From: Prorocentrum cordatum | Lineage: Eukaryota > Sar > Dinophyceae > Prorocentrales > Prorocentraceae | Assembly (NCBI GenBank): GCA_963575745.1 | Contig: CAUYUJ010016134.1 | Span: forward strand, 139,001 to 203,000 | Direction: 5' to 3' | DNA: 64,000 nucleotides | Shown: in pieces, positions 1 through 8,989 of the stretch | Position numbering within the stretch: position 1 is the first letter of the stretch | Layout of the letters: the number at the start of each line of letters is the position of its first letter | Program-made: the position numbers and the translations under genes | Notes under the pieces: model-generated | Told to the model about the DNA's origin: nothing | The model's input: the letters and a program-made list of their open reading frames with translations, nothing else | Database searches by the model: none

Positions 1-1377
1 TCGACCCGTTCCTCAGATACCTACGCTACATATTGCCGCCCCAGCTGGGCGAACTAGGTGTATTCGCGGATGACACAGGCCTGGCCAGTTCGAATATTTT
101 CTCGTCGCTCGCGCTTGCGCTGCCGGCCTGGGACGTCGCGAGCGCCGGCGCAGGCGCCTCCCTTAACATCTTCAAGACCACTGTTGGTCTGATCCACCCC
201 TTCTCGCGCGACGAGTTCCAGACTCTTCTTCGTGAGCGCGGAATTACGGCCGCAGAGTTTGCTTGCTGCCAGGCTGCCAAGTATCTCGGAATTTGTTTAG
301 GGCCGGGCGGCCGTGACAGGAGCTGGCAGGTGCCCGTTCTGAAGTGCCTCGACAGGGCGAAAGCCATTCAAGGACTCGGTCTCGGGATTCTCCGCTCGCT
401 CGCTCGGTTCAACGTGTACGCCGTCTCGGTATTGTCTCATGATTCGCAGTTCTACTACCCGACCACCTTCGCCCTGCAGATCGGAAACCGCTCGCTCCCT
501 GCAGTTTCTCGTCAACGGACCTCGTAATGCCATCGCGTCGGACGTCCTTCGGAACCTCGACGGTCTCGGGTTCGGCGTTGCCGCCAGAAGCTTCCAGTGC
601 ATTGCGCGCGGCCATGTTCCGCGCTGCCACTATGTCGAGAGCGTTCTTCTCCTGCGCGGCCAGGCTGCGCGAGTTCGCTGAGAACGACGAATGCATCGCG
701 TTGCACGACCGCCACCCGCGGTGGAAAGAGAGTGCGTTTTTGAGTATGGTGAATAACAATGACCAGCTGAGTCGCATTCCGCGCGCCCCTGCATTCGGCG
801 ATCTTCGGTTCCAGCATAAAGCAGAGCATGCGCTTCTGAAATGAGGCCCTCTTCCACGCGCCGTTTATTGCTCGCTCGTCTTCGGCGCTTCCTCCCGCTC
901 GCTACGAATGAGAATGCTGATTCGGTTTATATGTTCCTGTTTAGGCTGTGTGCTGATGCCCCCCCGTTCCTCGCTCCCTCCTGCCCCCTTACGATCAGGA
1001 ATGCGTGGTGCGCGACAGGTAGATTTAGAGGTAGGACACATGCTTGTCTCTTCTGTGGGGCCCCATCGAGCGACACTTTGTTACATGTCCCCCGGTGCCC
1101 GCGAGTTGCCGAGCCACTGCGTTCGAAGTTTCCGCATCTGCCTCCTGGAGCCAGCTCATCTCGCAACCTTCCTTGTCTGTTCCCGCTCGCACCCTTTTTC
1201 AAATGGCGCCATCCTTCTATAGCTGTATTTCTTGACACATTTCATTCTGCTCGCCACGCCCTGAAAGGGAGTAGGGGTGGGGCCCGAGCTTTCCAGAGAT
1301 TCGCTGCCGCTCGACTTCGGCAGACAGCTCGCCGTGCACATCTTCCAGCTGGCTTCACCCGCCGGAGCTCTTCCTGA
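1..1377 (+). pseudogene. Decayed non-LTR retrotransposon reverse transcriptase, 3' part
   Basis: The 5' end is cut by the window edge. Frame 3 opens in the RT palm domain, with the catalytic FADDT motif at 63-77 (the F/YADD box that binds metal). RT/thumb-like protein continues to about 470, moves to frame 1 (about 470-600, around the stretch VNGPRNAIASDVL), then frame 2 (about 600-842, around RLREFAENDECIALHDRHP), then frame 1 again (841-1377). The last segment carries a C-x2-C-x9-H-x3-C zinc-knuckle-like motif (Cys codons at 1045, 1054 and 1096, His at 1084), as often found after RT in LINE ORF2 proteins. At least two frameshifts make it inactive. RT identity rests on the FADD box, the C-terminal knuckle and general resemblance to dinoflagellate LINEs; the clade is not determined. 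Confidence 0.8.
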
Positions 1378-2024
1378 AGGCCGTGCGCCCCTCCCCCTCC
1401 TCCTCCTCCTCCAGCCCCCCTCAACCCCGCCATTCCCTTCACTCCTCCTCCCCCCCTTCCAGCCCCGCCCCGAGGGGTGGCAGTGAACCACGGAGATTCC
1501 AATGGGGAGACACCCCCCCTCCACCCCCCTCCCCCCCCCTCCTGCCCCCCCCCCATCCACCCCCCCCTTTCCCCTCGTGCACCCCCTTTCGAATGGGCCA
1601 GATTTCCACCACCAATACCATAGGATGGGGGGGAAGGGAGGGTGGGGAGGTCCTCCACCTCCACCTCCCGCCTATGGTATTGGGGGTGGACAATCGGCCC
1701 ATCACGCTTCCACCATCCACCCTTTCCAGCCTCCCTCCCTCGCCCCCAGCCAGCCCCCCGCGCGGACCTGCTCGCGGCCGCGCCCGCGCTCGGGCCCGCG
1801 CCCGCCTTCCGCCCCCCCCCCCCGCCCCCCCCATGATTGGCCTCTTCTCCTCCCCCCGCTCCTCCCTGATTGGCCTCGTTTCCTGTCCTTCCTCGCTCCT
1901 CTCCTCCTGCCTCGCTCCTCCTCCTTCTCTCCTCCCTCTCCTCCTCCCGCTCGTCCCCCCTCGCTCCTCCCCGCTCGCTCCTCCCTGGTTTCTCTGCCGC
2001 TCGCCCCCCCCCGCCCTCAAGCAT
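1378..2024. other. C/CT-rich pyrimidine tract
   Basis: About 640 bp in which the plus strand is overwhelmingly C and T, with long C runs. Overlapping Pro/Ser-rich and Gly/Arg-rich open frames on both strands are composition artefacts. It follows directly on the LINE remnant and contains one inverted repeat, listed separately. No gene seen. Confidence 0.75.
1585..1712. repeat. Foldback element K
   Basis: Arms at about 1585-1623 and 1671-1712 are inverted copies with a few mismatches: CCACCACCAATACCATAGG on the left and its complement around CCTATGGTATTGGGGGTGG on the right, extending out through GGGCCA/GGCCC. The loop is about 45 bp of G/CT-rich DNA. Looks like a small foldback or MITE remnant in the C-rich tract; no target duplication found. 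Confidence 0.6.
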
Positions 2025-2519
2025 TTTAGCTCCGTCGATTTGCATCAGTTCGATCTCGAAGATCTCGTTTTCGATCCGATTCGACTCCGAATTGCGACTC
2101 GGTCTGGCGCGCATTGATTTCGACGCTGTCCATTTTGTTTGCCGAATTTCGATCCGACATAGTTGGTTTCCGAGTCGGCGTTGGGTGATCGTGTTTCCCT
2201 CGCTCAGTCGCGCCCTCGCTTATATCGCCCCTATCCTGCCCGCCCCCCATCCGTCTCCCTCCATCCGCCTCCTTCCTCCGTCGTCTCCTCCGCGAACGCC
2301 CTCCCCCCCCCCCCCCCCGCGACCCCGACAGAGGGAGAGGGAGAGAGACACATTGAGAGAGTCTAACACAAACATGTGTAGTGCTATATGCATGTCGTGT
2401 TGTATATACATACGAGCGTGACATCATACATTCAACCACACGTGTCTGCACATGCGTGTACACGTAGATATGCACATATGATTGTATATGTGTGTATACA
2501 TGTATTTTCCGGCGTTGGG
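2025..2519. other. CGATTCGA-type DNA, CT tract and TG-rich stretch
   Basis: 2025-2160 is a degenerate CGATTCGA/GATCCGATT repeat like those at 28090 and 50105. 2160-2340 is CT-rich, and 2330-2519 moves through GAGA into TATG/CATA-rich low-complexity DNA. No gene seen. Confidence 0.55.
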
Positions 2520-3235
2520 ACATTGGGGCTTGTCCCCACGTGGGCACCTCGGTGCAAGCTGGCGCGACTTCGGTCGGCGCGGGGCGCCGGCCTCCCTCCT
2601 CCCTGTTCGCTTCTTCCCCCCCCCGCTCGTTCCCCCCCCCCCCCATGGCAGCAGCGCCTGGCACAGCGCAGCTCCGGCCTGGTGCTTGGCACTGCACCTT
2701 GCCGCTTCGGCGGCCCCGCTTGCCCTGGGCAGCACGGCTCAGGCCCGGCCCCCGGCCACGCGGACACAGACGGCCTTGCTTCTGGCCGCACCTCCTGGCT
2801 GCCCCCTGGACGTGGATTGGACTACCACCCCAGGCCGCTACAGACCACCGGGTGGCACAACGGTGCGCATCGTCTTCGTGGTCCTCCTCATCTCCTGGGC
2901 CCATCCTCGCCACTTGATGGCACCAGTTGCTCTTCGCCTACCCGGTGTACCTGTACCCCCCGGACGTCGACCTGGTTACGTCCTTCCGCACGCAGCTCTT
3001 GAGGATGGTGATTTTGACGCGCCGTCCACGGCAACGCCACTTCGCTCTCCCTCCGGGAATTCGCCTCCAGCTCCTGTCCAAGGCGTTTTTTTTTTCCGGT
3101 GCAAGCTTTTCAGCACCGCGTGCACCCCGCGCCGTCCGGCCGCCTGAGGCCCCGCCCGCCCGCGCCCTGTCTCCCCAAATCGCGTTTTGCGCGGCCCGCC
3201 TAGCTCCTAACCGGAAGAGGTTCGCTCTCGACCCA
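2520..3235 (+). other. GC-rich stretch with possible coding fragment, unrecognised
   Basis: Moderately complex DNA, unlike the tandem repeats around it. Frame 3 from 2927 reads LLFAYPVYLYPPDVDLV, which looks more protein-like than its surroundings, but no domain is recognised and the frame is short. A T run at 3088-3097 ends the stretch. Could be a decayed retrocopy or plain intergenic DNA. Confidence 0.2.
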
Positions 3236-3247
3236 CAAACAAAACAC

Positions 3248-3278
<31 letters not shown>

Positions 3279-3995
3279 CGTGTATGTATATATGTACGGT
3301 TTTGCGTATACATAGATATGGAACAATGAAAGTTTGTATGTATGTATGTGTGTGCATGTTTGCGTGCATGCATGTATGTATGGATGCATGAGTGCATGTA
3401 TGTATGCATGGACGGGTGAGTTGATGTGCGTGTGTGCATGGTTGTGTTCATGTATGTGCATGTGTATATAGGTATGTGTGTACGTATGCACGTGCGCATG
3501 TATGTTTACATGCATGCGTACATGTATGCATACATGTATGTGTGTATGTATGTATGTAGATGTGTATTTAAATGTATACGTGCGTCCGTGTGTGTGTACG
3601 CATGTATGTGTGCAGGCATGGGAGCCGGGGTGTATGTATGTATGTGTGGTGTGAATATGTGTGCACAGGCGTGTATGTATGTCTGTATACACGTATGTAC
3701 ATGTACATTTGCATATATGTATGTATTTGTAAGCGTTCATGCCTATATGTATATGCGCAAGTACATGACCTGGTATATGTGCATGCGTGTTTACACACAT
3801 GACACATACACGTTGCGACAGTTGTTCATGTGCGCAAGTAAAGTGGTGCATATGAACGCATGTATGCTCACATCCGCACATTGTTGAATACCTAAACCCA
3901 TGCATGTATACACTTACGAATGTTATATATATTTATATATATGGAATCTTACATACACATATACATATTTATACATATATATATATATAGTAGCT
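3236..3995. repeat. TA microsatellite grading into TATG/TGCA low-complexity DNA
   Basis: Starts with a pure (TA) run at about 3248-3280, then about 600 bp of alternating purine-pyrimidine TATG, TGTG and CATG words, ending in another TA-rich stretch at 3915-3990. Tyr/His/Val-rich open frames on both strands arise from this repeat. Sharp boundaries with the GC-rich flanks; no gene. Confidence 0.85.
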
Positions 3996-4245
3996 GCGTG
4001 CGGCGATGCTTTCCACCGTGGCGTCATGGTGCTTCCAAATCAATTTCCCGAGAAACGGCAGGATTTTGTAAAATGCACATCGCAGTCCGATGCCACACTT
4101 CGACCGTCGTATCTTGGATCGTCCGAAGTCGTCCTGAGGCGGCGAAGGAGGATCAAGGAAACGATGAGCAGGGGTGGGGTCAGGGGGAGGAGAAAGAGAA
4201 CATGGAGCCTCTCAGCGGACGACTGCGATATGGAACATCCTGATG

Positions 4246-4585
4246 GTCATGATGTTGAGGAGGGGATCGTTTGGGCCCGTGTGGGGCAGTCTTGGGGGTC
4301 CACCTTGGGCCGTCTTAGGGGCCGTCTTGAAGCTCTCTTGGGCCGTCTTGGGGCCTTCGTCGCCGTCTGCAGGGTCTGTTGCCGCCGTCGTAGCCCGGAC
4401 CTGGGGCCGTCTTGGACCGTCGTGGGGATCCCGAAGGCCGTCTTGGGTCTCTCGAGAGGCCCTCTTGGGCAAGGTTGGAGATCTCTTGGGGTCGTTCTGT
4501 GCCGTCTAGGACCTTCCTGGTCTGTCTTGAGGCCGTCTTGGATGATGATTGGGCAATCTCGGGGAACCTCTCGGGCCGTGTGGAG
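4246..4585 (+). repeat. Q1: array of GGGCCGTCTTGGG-type 10-15-mers
   Basis: A degenerate array built on GGCCGTCTTGGGG and GGCCCTCTTGG. Same family and orientation as the arrays at 16390, 21405, 32340, 33480, 39715, 48770, 54480 and 57455. The Trp/Gly/Leu-rich reading frames are by-products of the short repeat. The 250 bp before it (3996-4245) show nothing recognisable. Confidence 0.75.
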
Positions 4586-4660
4586 TGGAGCGAAGGAAAG
4601 AGAGGGAGAGAGAGAGAGAGAGAAGAGGTCGGACGGGGTCAGGACGAAGATAACTCCGTT

Positions 4661-4706
4661 CCAGAGCGTTGCGGAACGCTCTCAGAGCGTTTCAGAACGC
4701 TCTGAG
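4661..4706. repeat. Hairpin I1 (AGAGCGTT/AACGCTCT)
   Basis: A 46-bp near-perfect palindrome alternating CCAGAGCGTT and GAACGCTCT twice, preceded by a GA run and the word GATAACTC. A second copy with the same preceding word is at 53378-53422. Would form a long hairpin in single-stranded DNA or RNA. Confidence 0.7.
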
Positions 4707-4710
4707 ATGG

Positions 4711-4968
4711 ACGCGGCGCCCGAAACATCCTCCAGAGCCGCCGGATCTCAGAGATTCTCGATGCTATGCTCACCCGAGTTTGTCTTCGTCCTGGTTTCGT
4801 GTTTGGAGGGAGGGAGGGATGGAGGACGCGCAGCTCTCCCCCCGGCTCCTCGACGCCTCGTCCCCCTTGGGCGGGGGTGCGTCCACGTCCCGGGTTCCCC
4901 CTGGCGCGCCGCGGCGGAGGCCCTGGCAGGATCCCGTGCGGCGGGCCTCGACGCTTAAGAGACGGGTC
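4711..4968. repeat. Duplicated segment, copy 1 (lacks element C)
   Basis: Closely similar to 11717-12115 from CATCCTCC through the GGAGGGAGGGAGGG run to GAGACGGG. Copy 2 carries element C3; here the site is empty and reads GCTATGC (GCTAT at 4763-4767). The two differences checked in the best-conserved part are 29 bases apart, which gives no codon pattern, so I treat it as a non-coding duplication. Confidence 0.8.
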
Positions 4969-4976
4969 AGCCAGGG

Positions 4977-5136
4977 TTCAGTCGGGGCCTGTCCCTCTAC
5001 AGGAGGAATATTCAAAAATAGTAAAAACTAGTCTGGGGACTATTTTTTAAAAATTGTTTGACAATTTTGGATTATGTTTGGACTACTTTTCATTTTTCCT
5101 CCAAAATCCCCCTGTAGGGGGACATGCCCGACTTAA
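4977..5136. mobile_element. Element B1
   Basis: 160-bp member of family B: inverted ends GTCGGGGCCTGTCCCTCTAC at 4981 and its counterpart ending CATGCCCGAC at 5132, with an A/T-rich centre. Counting four bases beyond GTCGGG/CCCGAC on each side, it is flanked by the perfect 8-bp direct repeat AGCCAGGG (4969-4976 and 5137-5144). The target is repeat CC; a related uninterrupted sequence (GTCAGCCAGACCGCC) is at about 23788. Non-autonomous DNA transposon, MITE class. Confidence 0.88.
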
Positions 5137-5524
5137 AGCCAGGGCACCGGATCCTGCAGGATCCTGCGAAGACCCCCTCTGGCTGACCCGGGTTAGCGAG
5201 CCGCTCGTGGCCGCGAGGCGGCCGCGCATGTTGGTTGACCCCGGTTTGCGAAGCCCTGCGTTGCAGTTTTTTGCTCGTGCATTTCAGTTTTGGGGTTCCT
5301 GACCCGGGTCTGATTGACCCAGGTCAGCAGATCCCCGAGGGCCGACAGAGGAGGCACGCTGGCCGATCCCTTTGGGACGATAGTCGGGGCTCAAGCGATA
5401 GGGGGTCAGCGCAAACAGGGGTCAGTCAGAGCGCCAGATCTTGCAGGACTCTGCGGAGCCAGGTTCCGCTGACCCGCGTTTGGGTGCAGGATCGCGCAGG
5501 ATCCCGCAATTCTTGACTGACCCG
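5137..5524. repeat. Repeat CC: GACCCGGGTC/CAGGATCCTGC modules
   Basis: Recurrent words TGACCCGGGTCTG, CAGGATCCTGC, GGGGTCAG and GCAAACAGGGGTCAG, several of them palindromic, repeat irregularly. Related stretches are at 4960-4976, 12116-12165 and 23767-24110. No gene is evident. Confidence 0.6.
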
Positions 5525-5929
5525 GGTCTGGCCCCGAGATCGTTTTCTTCTTTCTCTTCACTCGTCGTCTTCCCTTCCTTCTCCTCCGACCACTCTTTCT
5601 CCTTATCATTCTCCCATTCCCGCTCCTGCTCCCTTTCAGCCTCCTTCTCCGACCATCCCGCCCCTGCAGTCAGTCCATCTGCTCTTCACGTCCCTATATG
5701 TCTTGATATCTGATCATCGTCGTCCTCTCTCCTGCTTGCTCCTTGCCTCCGTGCTCCCTCTCTCCCTCCTGTCTGGCCTCCCTTCCTCCATCTCATCCTC
5801 CCTCCTCTCCCTCCTCTCCCTCCTGCCTCTTGCCCCCGCCCTCCTTTTTCCGCATCCCCTCCTCCCCATCATTCCCATCCACCCATTCACGCAGTGGCGA
5901 GGCGTCCTGGCTTGCCCATCGGCCCGCTA
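5525..5929. other. Pyrimidine-rich CT tract
   Basis: About 400 bp of TTCTC/CTCCC sequence with Ser/Leu/Pro-rich open frames that reflect composition. No gene seen. Confidence 0.65.
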
Positions 5930-6096
5930 CATAATCTTATGACAACATGTTGTGGTCCATGAAATGGCATTGAAACGCGTATGGCTGAAACCGTCTTTTC
6001 TACAGAACAGAGTTCTGGGCCTTAGAAAATTATGTTGTTCTCACAGCGTGTCTCGGTGGGCACGTAGCAATGCCGGGGCGGTCGGTCTTTGCTCAA
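5930..6096 (+). mobile_element. Element E1 (degenerate)
   Basis: Aligns with E3 at 45154-45361: shared order TTGTGGT, GAAATG, the TTCT-rich centre, then GCAATGCCGGGGCGGTCGGT at the right. Degenerate on the left. It ends about five bases upstream of the spliced-leader relic, so it may have inserted beside the retrocopy. Confidence 0.6.
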
Positions 6097-6101
6097 CCCA
6101 G

Positions 6102-6129
6102 AGCCATTTTGGCCCAAGCCATTTTGGCC
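6102..6129 (+). other. Tandem relict dinoflagellate spliced leader
   Basis: AGCCATTTTGGCCCAAG (6102-6118) is joined directly to CCATTTTGGCC (6119-6129). The dinoflagellate spliced leader ends GTAGCCATTTTGGCTCAAG. A 5'-trimmed leader joined to a second, further-trimmed leader is what arises when trans-spliced mRNA is reverse-transcribed and reinserted twice, with the AG inside the older leader serving as the new acceptor. One T-to-C change in the first copy and loss of TCAAG in the second suggest age. Marks the 5' end of a retrocopied mRNA and supports a dinoflagellate origin. Confidence 0.85.
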
Positions 6130-6213
6130 GTGCAGCGGCACGCGCGCGCCCGAGGCCCCTCCCCCCCTCCACTCGCGCCCTCTTACTGGGGAAGCGCGCG
6201 ATCCTCGGGGGGG

Positions 6214-6315
6214 ATGTCCGCCGCCAACTTCTCGCTCCCCACGTCGCCCGCCCTGACCTCGTCGCCCACCCACGAGGAGGACGAGGAGCCCGCCGCCAGA
6301 CGCTCGACGGCGTGA
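6214..6315 (+). pseudogene. Start of a retrocopied gene, 33 codons
   Basis: About 84 bases after the spliced-leader relic, the first plausible ATG opens MSAANFSLPTSPALTSSPTH, then an acidic patch (EEDEE) and a stop at 6313. Third positions are strongly G/C. Element C1 interrupts the sequence 37 bases further on, and C2/F1 follow. I read it as the N-terminus of a low-complexity, possibly phosphoprotein-like gene retroposed from mRNA and then broken up by insertions. Function unknown; a real short exon cannot be excluded. Confidence 0.45.
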
Positions 6316-6352
6316 TTTCTCTGTCCTCGGGGAAGACAGGGAAGAGCGTCAT

Positions 6353-6515
6353 TCAGGAAGGGAAAAACACACACAGACACAATTAATCGTCGATTCCCAG
6401 AAAATATGGGAACATCTGGGAAGTGGGGGGGAAGACAAAAACCCAGAAAATATGGGAAAATATGGGGGATCCTTTTATTTGTGTGTACTTATTTGTGTGT
6501 TCTGGGGCCCCTTCA
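6353..6515 (+). mobile_element. Element C1
   Basis: 163-bp member of family C. It starts TCAGGAAGGG, continues with the conserved AACACAC..GACACAATTAATCG block, has a GGGAAGTGGGGGGG centre and a TTTGTGTG right part, and ends CCCCTTCA. Perfect 5-bp direct repeats GTCAT flank it (6348-6352 and 6516-6520). Non-coding. The ends form an imperfect inverted repeat (TCAGGAGGGG against TGAAGGGG). Confidence 0.88.
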
Positions 6516-6589
6516 GTCATGAGCATGCACTTCTTGGGAGGTCCGCGCGCATTCCTCGGGTCGGCGCCGGAGTCCGCGGCGCCTCCCGC

Positions 6590-6944
6590 TCAGGCGGGGA
6601 AACACACACAGAGACAGACACAGTGAATCGTCGAATTTCCCGGGAGGTCTGGGAACATCTGGGAAGTGGGGGGGGGGGAGGACGAGAACTGAGAGGAAAA
6701 GATGGGAAAATGTGGGGAAGCTTGGGACTTGTGTGTTTTTATCATCGGAGGTGGATGGGCCTCCTACCCTGACGCGTCGATTCAGGAATCGGTCGTTTCC
6801 GTTTCGCGAGAGGGCGTCGCGGCCGTCATTTTTGCGGGTCCAGGTCCGTCGGCTTCGGTCCCGGGCCGTTTTCACTAAGTGGAGGTTTTCTAAAGGGAGG
6901 TTTGTCCACCGCCGAATTGATTTGTGTGTCCTGGGGCTCCTTCA
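6590..6944 (+). mobile_element. Element C2, interrupted by F1
   Basis: The family C left end starts at TCAGGCGGGG (6590) and runs through the GGGAAGTGGG centre to GTGTGTTTTTATCA. The sequence then switches to element F1 and resumes at 6916 as the C right end (ATTTGTGTGTCC and CTCCTTCA, ending 6944). C2 is therefore older than F1. A 5-bp duplication around C2 is no longer clear. Confidence 0.82.
6745..6915 (+). mobile_element. Element F1 nested in C2
   Basis: 171-bp family F member: left end TCGGAGGTGGATGGGCCTCC, right end GGTTTGTCCACCGCCGA (inverted counterpart), with the conserved interior GAGAGGGCGTCGCGGCCGTC. Inserted in the right arm of C2, which resumes immediately afterwards. Its target duplication is too decayed to measure. 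Confidence 0.85.
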
Positions 6945-7039
6945 CTGGCGCCGATCCAAGGATACTCCGCGCGGACCTCCGGAAGTATCCTGTTTCTGCC
7001 GTTTTGCTTGTTCCCCTGTGTCCGTGCGCGGCTCCAGAG

Positions 7040-7431
7040 TCGGGTCGGGCCTGTCCCCCTACAGGGGGGGTTTTGAGCGAAAACTTAGAAATAGTCCCAA
7101 GTCGGGCCTGTCCCTTTACAGGGGGGCTCTTCAAAAATAGTCAAAGAATGGTCTGGGGATTATTTGGAGCATTTTGTGTATTGAGTGATTTTTGACTATG
7201 TTGGGTATTTTTTGAAGATGTGTTGAATAGTTTTGATTATTTGGGAGTATTTTTTTGTATTTTTTATTTTTCGTCCAAATTCCCCCTGTAGGGGGACACG
7301 CCCGATCTAAAGATAGTCAGACAATATCCCCCAAATACTAACAAATATTCCACAAATGGTCCCCAGACTGCTTTTTGGCTATTTTTGAATATAGTCCTCC
7401 TGTAGAGGCGAGGGGCAGAGTCCCGACTTCA
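7040..7431. mobile_element. Element B2 (outer, host of B3)
   Basis: Left end GTCGGGCCTGTCCCCCTACA at 7044; degenerate right end TAGAGGCG..CCCGAC at about 7403-7427. B3 splits the element at 7096/7311. Flanking 8-mers are CTCCAGAG (7032-7039) and CCCCAGAG (7432-7439), 7 of 8 matching, in exactly the position where the other B copies have their duplication. Confidence 0.8.
7097..7310. mobile_element. Element B3 nested in B2
   Basis: 214 bp with ends GTCGGGCCTGTCCCTTTACA (7101) and GTAGGGGGACACGCCCGAT (ending 7306). Flanked by AAATAGTC (7089-7096) and AGATAGTC (7311-7318), 7 of 8 matching. Both flanks lie in B2, so the family transposed into itself. Confidence 0.87.
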
Positions 7432-7512
7432 CCCCAGAGAGCGGAGACCCCTTCCAGCCCCTTCCCTGGGGCAAGTACTCCGCCCCAACTCCATTCCTGA
7501 TGGCGTTTGGGG

Positions 7513-7650
7513 CAGGGGTCGACCCAAACGGTGTTTTGGCGATTTCGTGGTGGCCGGTTTCGCGTCGGCAGCAAAGAAAGGCGGACTGGGGCCGAAACGA
7601 GGGAACACGGGCCGGACGGGACAACCGAGATTGAGGGACAACCCGCACGG
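7513..7650 (+). mobile_element. Element S1 (partial, hAT-like MITE)
   Basis: Left end CAGGGGTCGACC..AAACGGTGTTTTGGCGATTTCG matches S2 at 14312 for about 35 bp; the interior keeps GGCAGCAAAG..GAAACGAGGGAACACG. The right end cannot be placed. 7651-7852 shows nothing recognisable. Confidence 0.6.
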
Positions 7651-7925
7651 GATTTGAACAAAAAAGCATGCCGTCGGAGACCATGAGGCCGCCAGAAGGT
7701 CTGGCCCCAGCGCGCCAGCGTCCGTGCCCCCCCGAAGGTCGGGCAGTGCCAAGGGGCGGGGTCATCGCCAGGGGGGTCACCCGTTCCAGGAAATCGAGGT
7801 TGCAGGATTCCAGGCCCCGACGTCATGATCTGTCATGACGTCAACCCCCAGAGGTCAGGACCCCTTTCCCAGGACCGGCTTTCTATCCTGAGTCGCTTTA
7901 TTGACAGCCCCGGGGCCCCGTAAGG

Positions 7926-8080
7926 TGAAGTCGGGCGTGTCCCTCTACAGGGGAAATATTCAAAAATAGTGCAAAACCAAAAAATACTCCAGGGACGATT
8001 TGTTGCATCATTTTTGAATATTTGGGGGATATTGTTTGACTATTTGTTTTATTTTTCCTCCAGAATCTCCCTGTAGGAGG
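7926..8080. mobile_element. Element B4 in repeat H
   Basis: Left end GTCGGGCGTGTCCCTCTACA at 7930; right end CTCCCTGTAGGAGG near 8080, with the last CACGCCCGAC missing. The flanks share about 23 bp (GACAGCCCCGGGGCCCCG then TAAGG or CAAGG) rather than the usual 8, so the right junction has probably been rearranged within repeat H. Confidence 0.7.
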
Positions 8081-8206
8081 ACAGCCCCGGGGCCCCGCAA
8101 GGGCCCCCGGGGGCCGAAGTAGTCCAAACCTCCCGTCGTGATCTGTTCCCAACGCGAGGGGGTTGGAGTTCGAGGATCGAAGGTCGTTGAGATGTTTCGA
8201 CGTGAG

Positions 8207-8421
8207 AGTTATGATGCTCCAAACTACTTTGGCCTTGATCGCCAGAAAGAATTTCGAGCGCCAGAAAAGTTCCGAAATTCAACGGTTTTCACGTGTCGGG
8301 CCCTGGGAGACACTCGCCCGACGCTGTTTCGACACTGCTTCGACACTCCTTTGACACTTTTCCGGGTGCTCGAAATTATTTTTGGGATGTGGTCCTTCAG
8401 TAGGATGGGAACAAAATATAT
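8207..8421 (+). mobile_element. Element T1 in repeat H
   Basis: 215 bp. Subterminal inverted repeats are AAAGAATTTCGAGCGCCAGA and the complement of TCCGGGTGCTCGAAATTATT; the centre holds repeats of TTCGACACT. CGTGAG is duplicated at both ends (8201-8206 and 8422-8427). Unit 2 of H (8612-8619) reads GACGTGAGAGGTCC with no insertion, confirming an insertion event. Confidence 0.85.
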
Positions 8422-8729
8422 CGTGAGAGGTCCCTTTGGAAGGCTCTGTGGCCCTTCCCTGGGACCGGCTTTTTGCCCTGAGTCGTTTTATTGACAGCCC
8501 CGGGGCCCCGAAAGGGCCCCCGGAGGCCGAAGTAGTCTAAACCTCCCGTCGTGATCTGTTCCCAACGCGAGGGGGTTAGAGTTCCAGGATCGAAGGTCGT
8601 TGAGATGTTTTGACGTGAGAGGTCCCTTGGGAAGGCTCTGGGGTGTTCCCGGGGGGGCCATCTCCTCCAGGAATGGGCGACCCCCCAAGTGGTGAACCCC
8701 CATTCGGTGTTTTTCCCCACACCTGCTGG

Positions 8730-8936
8730 TGGACCCCCCCCTCCTCCCTCCTCCTCGTTCCTCCTCCTCTTCCTCCTCCTCCTCCTTCTCCTCCTCCTCC
8801 TCCTCCTCCTCCTCCTCCTCCTCCCCTCCTCCTCCTCCTCCCCTCCTCCTCCTCCTCCTCCTCCTTCTCCTCCTCTCCCTCCTCCTCCTCCTGCTCCTCC
8901 TCCTCCTCCTCCTCCTCCTTGCTCCACATTCGGCAT
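8730..8936. repeat. (TCC)n microsatellite
   Basis: About 200 bp of nearly pure CTC/TCC, interrupted by CCCCTCC and TTC. It gives artefactual poly-Ser/Pro/Leu and poly-Glu/Arg frames. Confidence 0.95.
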
Positions 8937-8989
8937 CCCCGCGCCGTGAGCGCATAAGAAAGCATGACCCGGGCACGCTCGCGTCGTTA

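Larger units (their letters stand above)
7853..8650. repeat. Tandem repeat H, two units carrying B4 and T1
   Basis: Unit 1 (7853 to about 8440) and unit 2 (about 8441-8650) share CCGGCTTT..CCTGAGTCG, TTATTGACAGCCCCGGGGCC, GGCCGAAGTAGTC, CCTCCCGTCGTGATCTGTTC and AGGTCGTTGAGATG. Without its insertions the unit is about 205 bp. Unit 1 contains B4 and T1; unit 2 has neither and so provides empty sites for both. Non-coding. Confidence 0.85.

Noticed and set aside
4766-5050. Conserved coding exon in the duplicated segment shared with 11930-12115
   Set aside because: The two differences checked in the best-conserved part are 29 bases apart, not a codon pattern; both strands are open and copies diverge freely at the ends.
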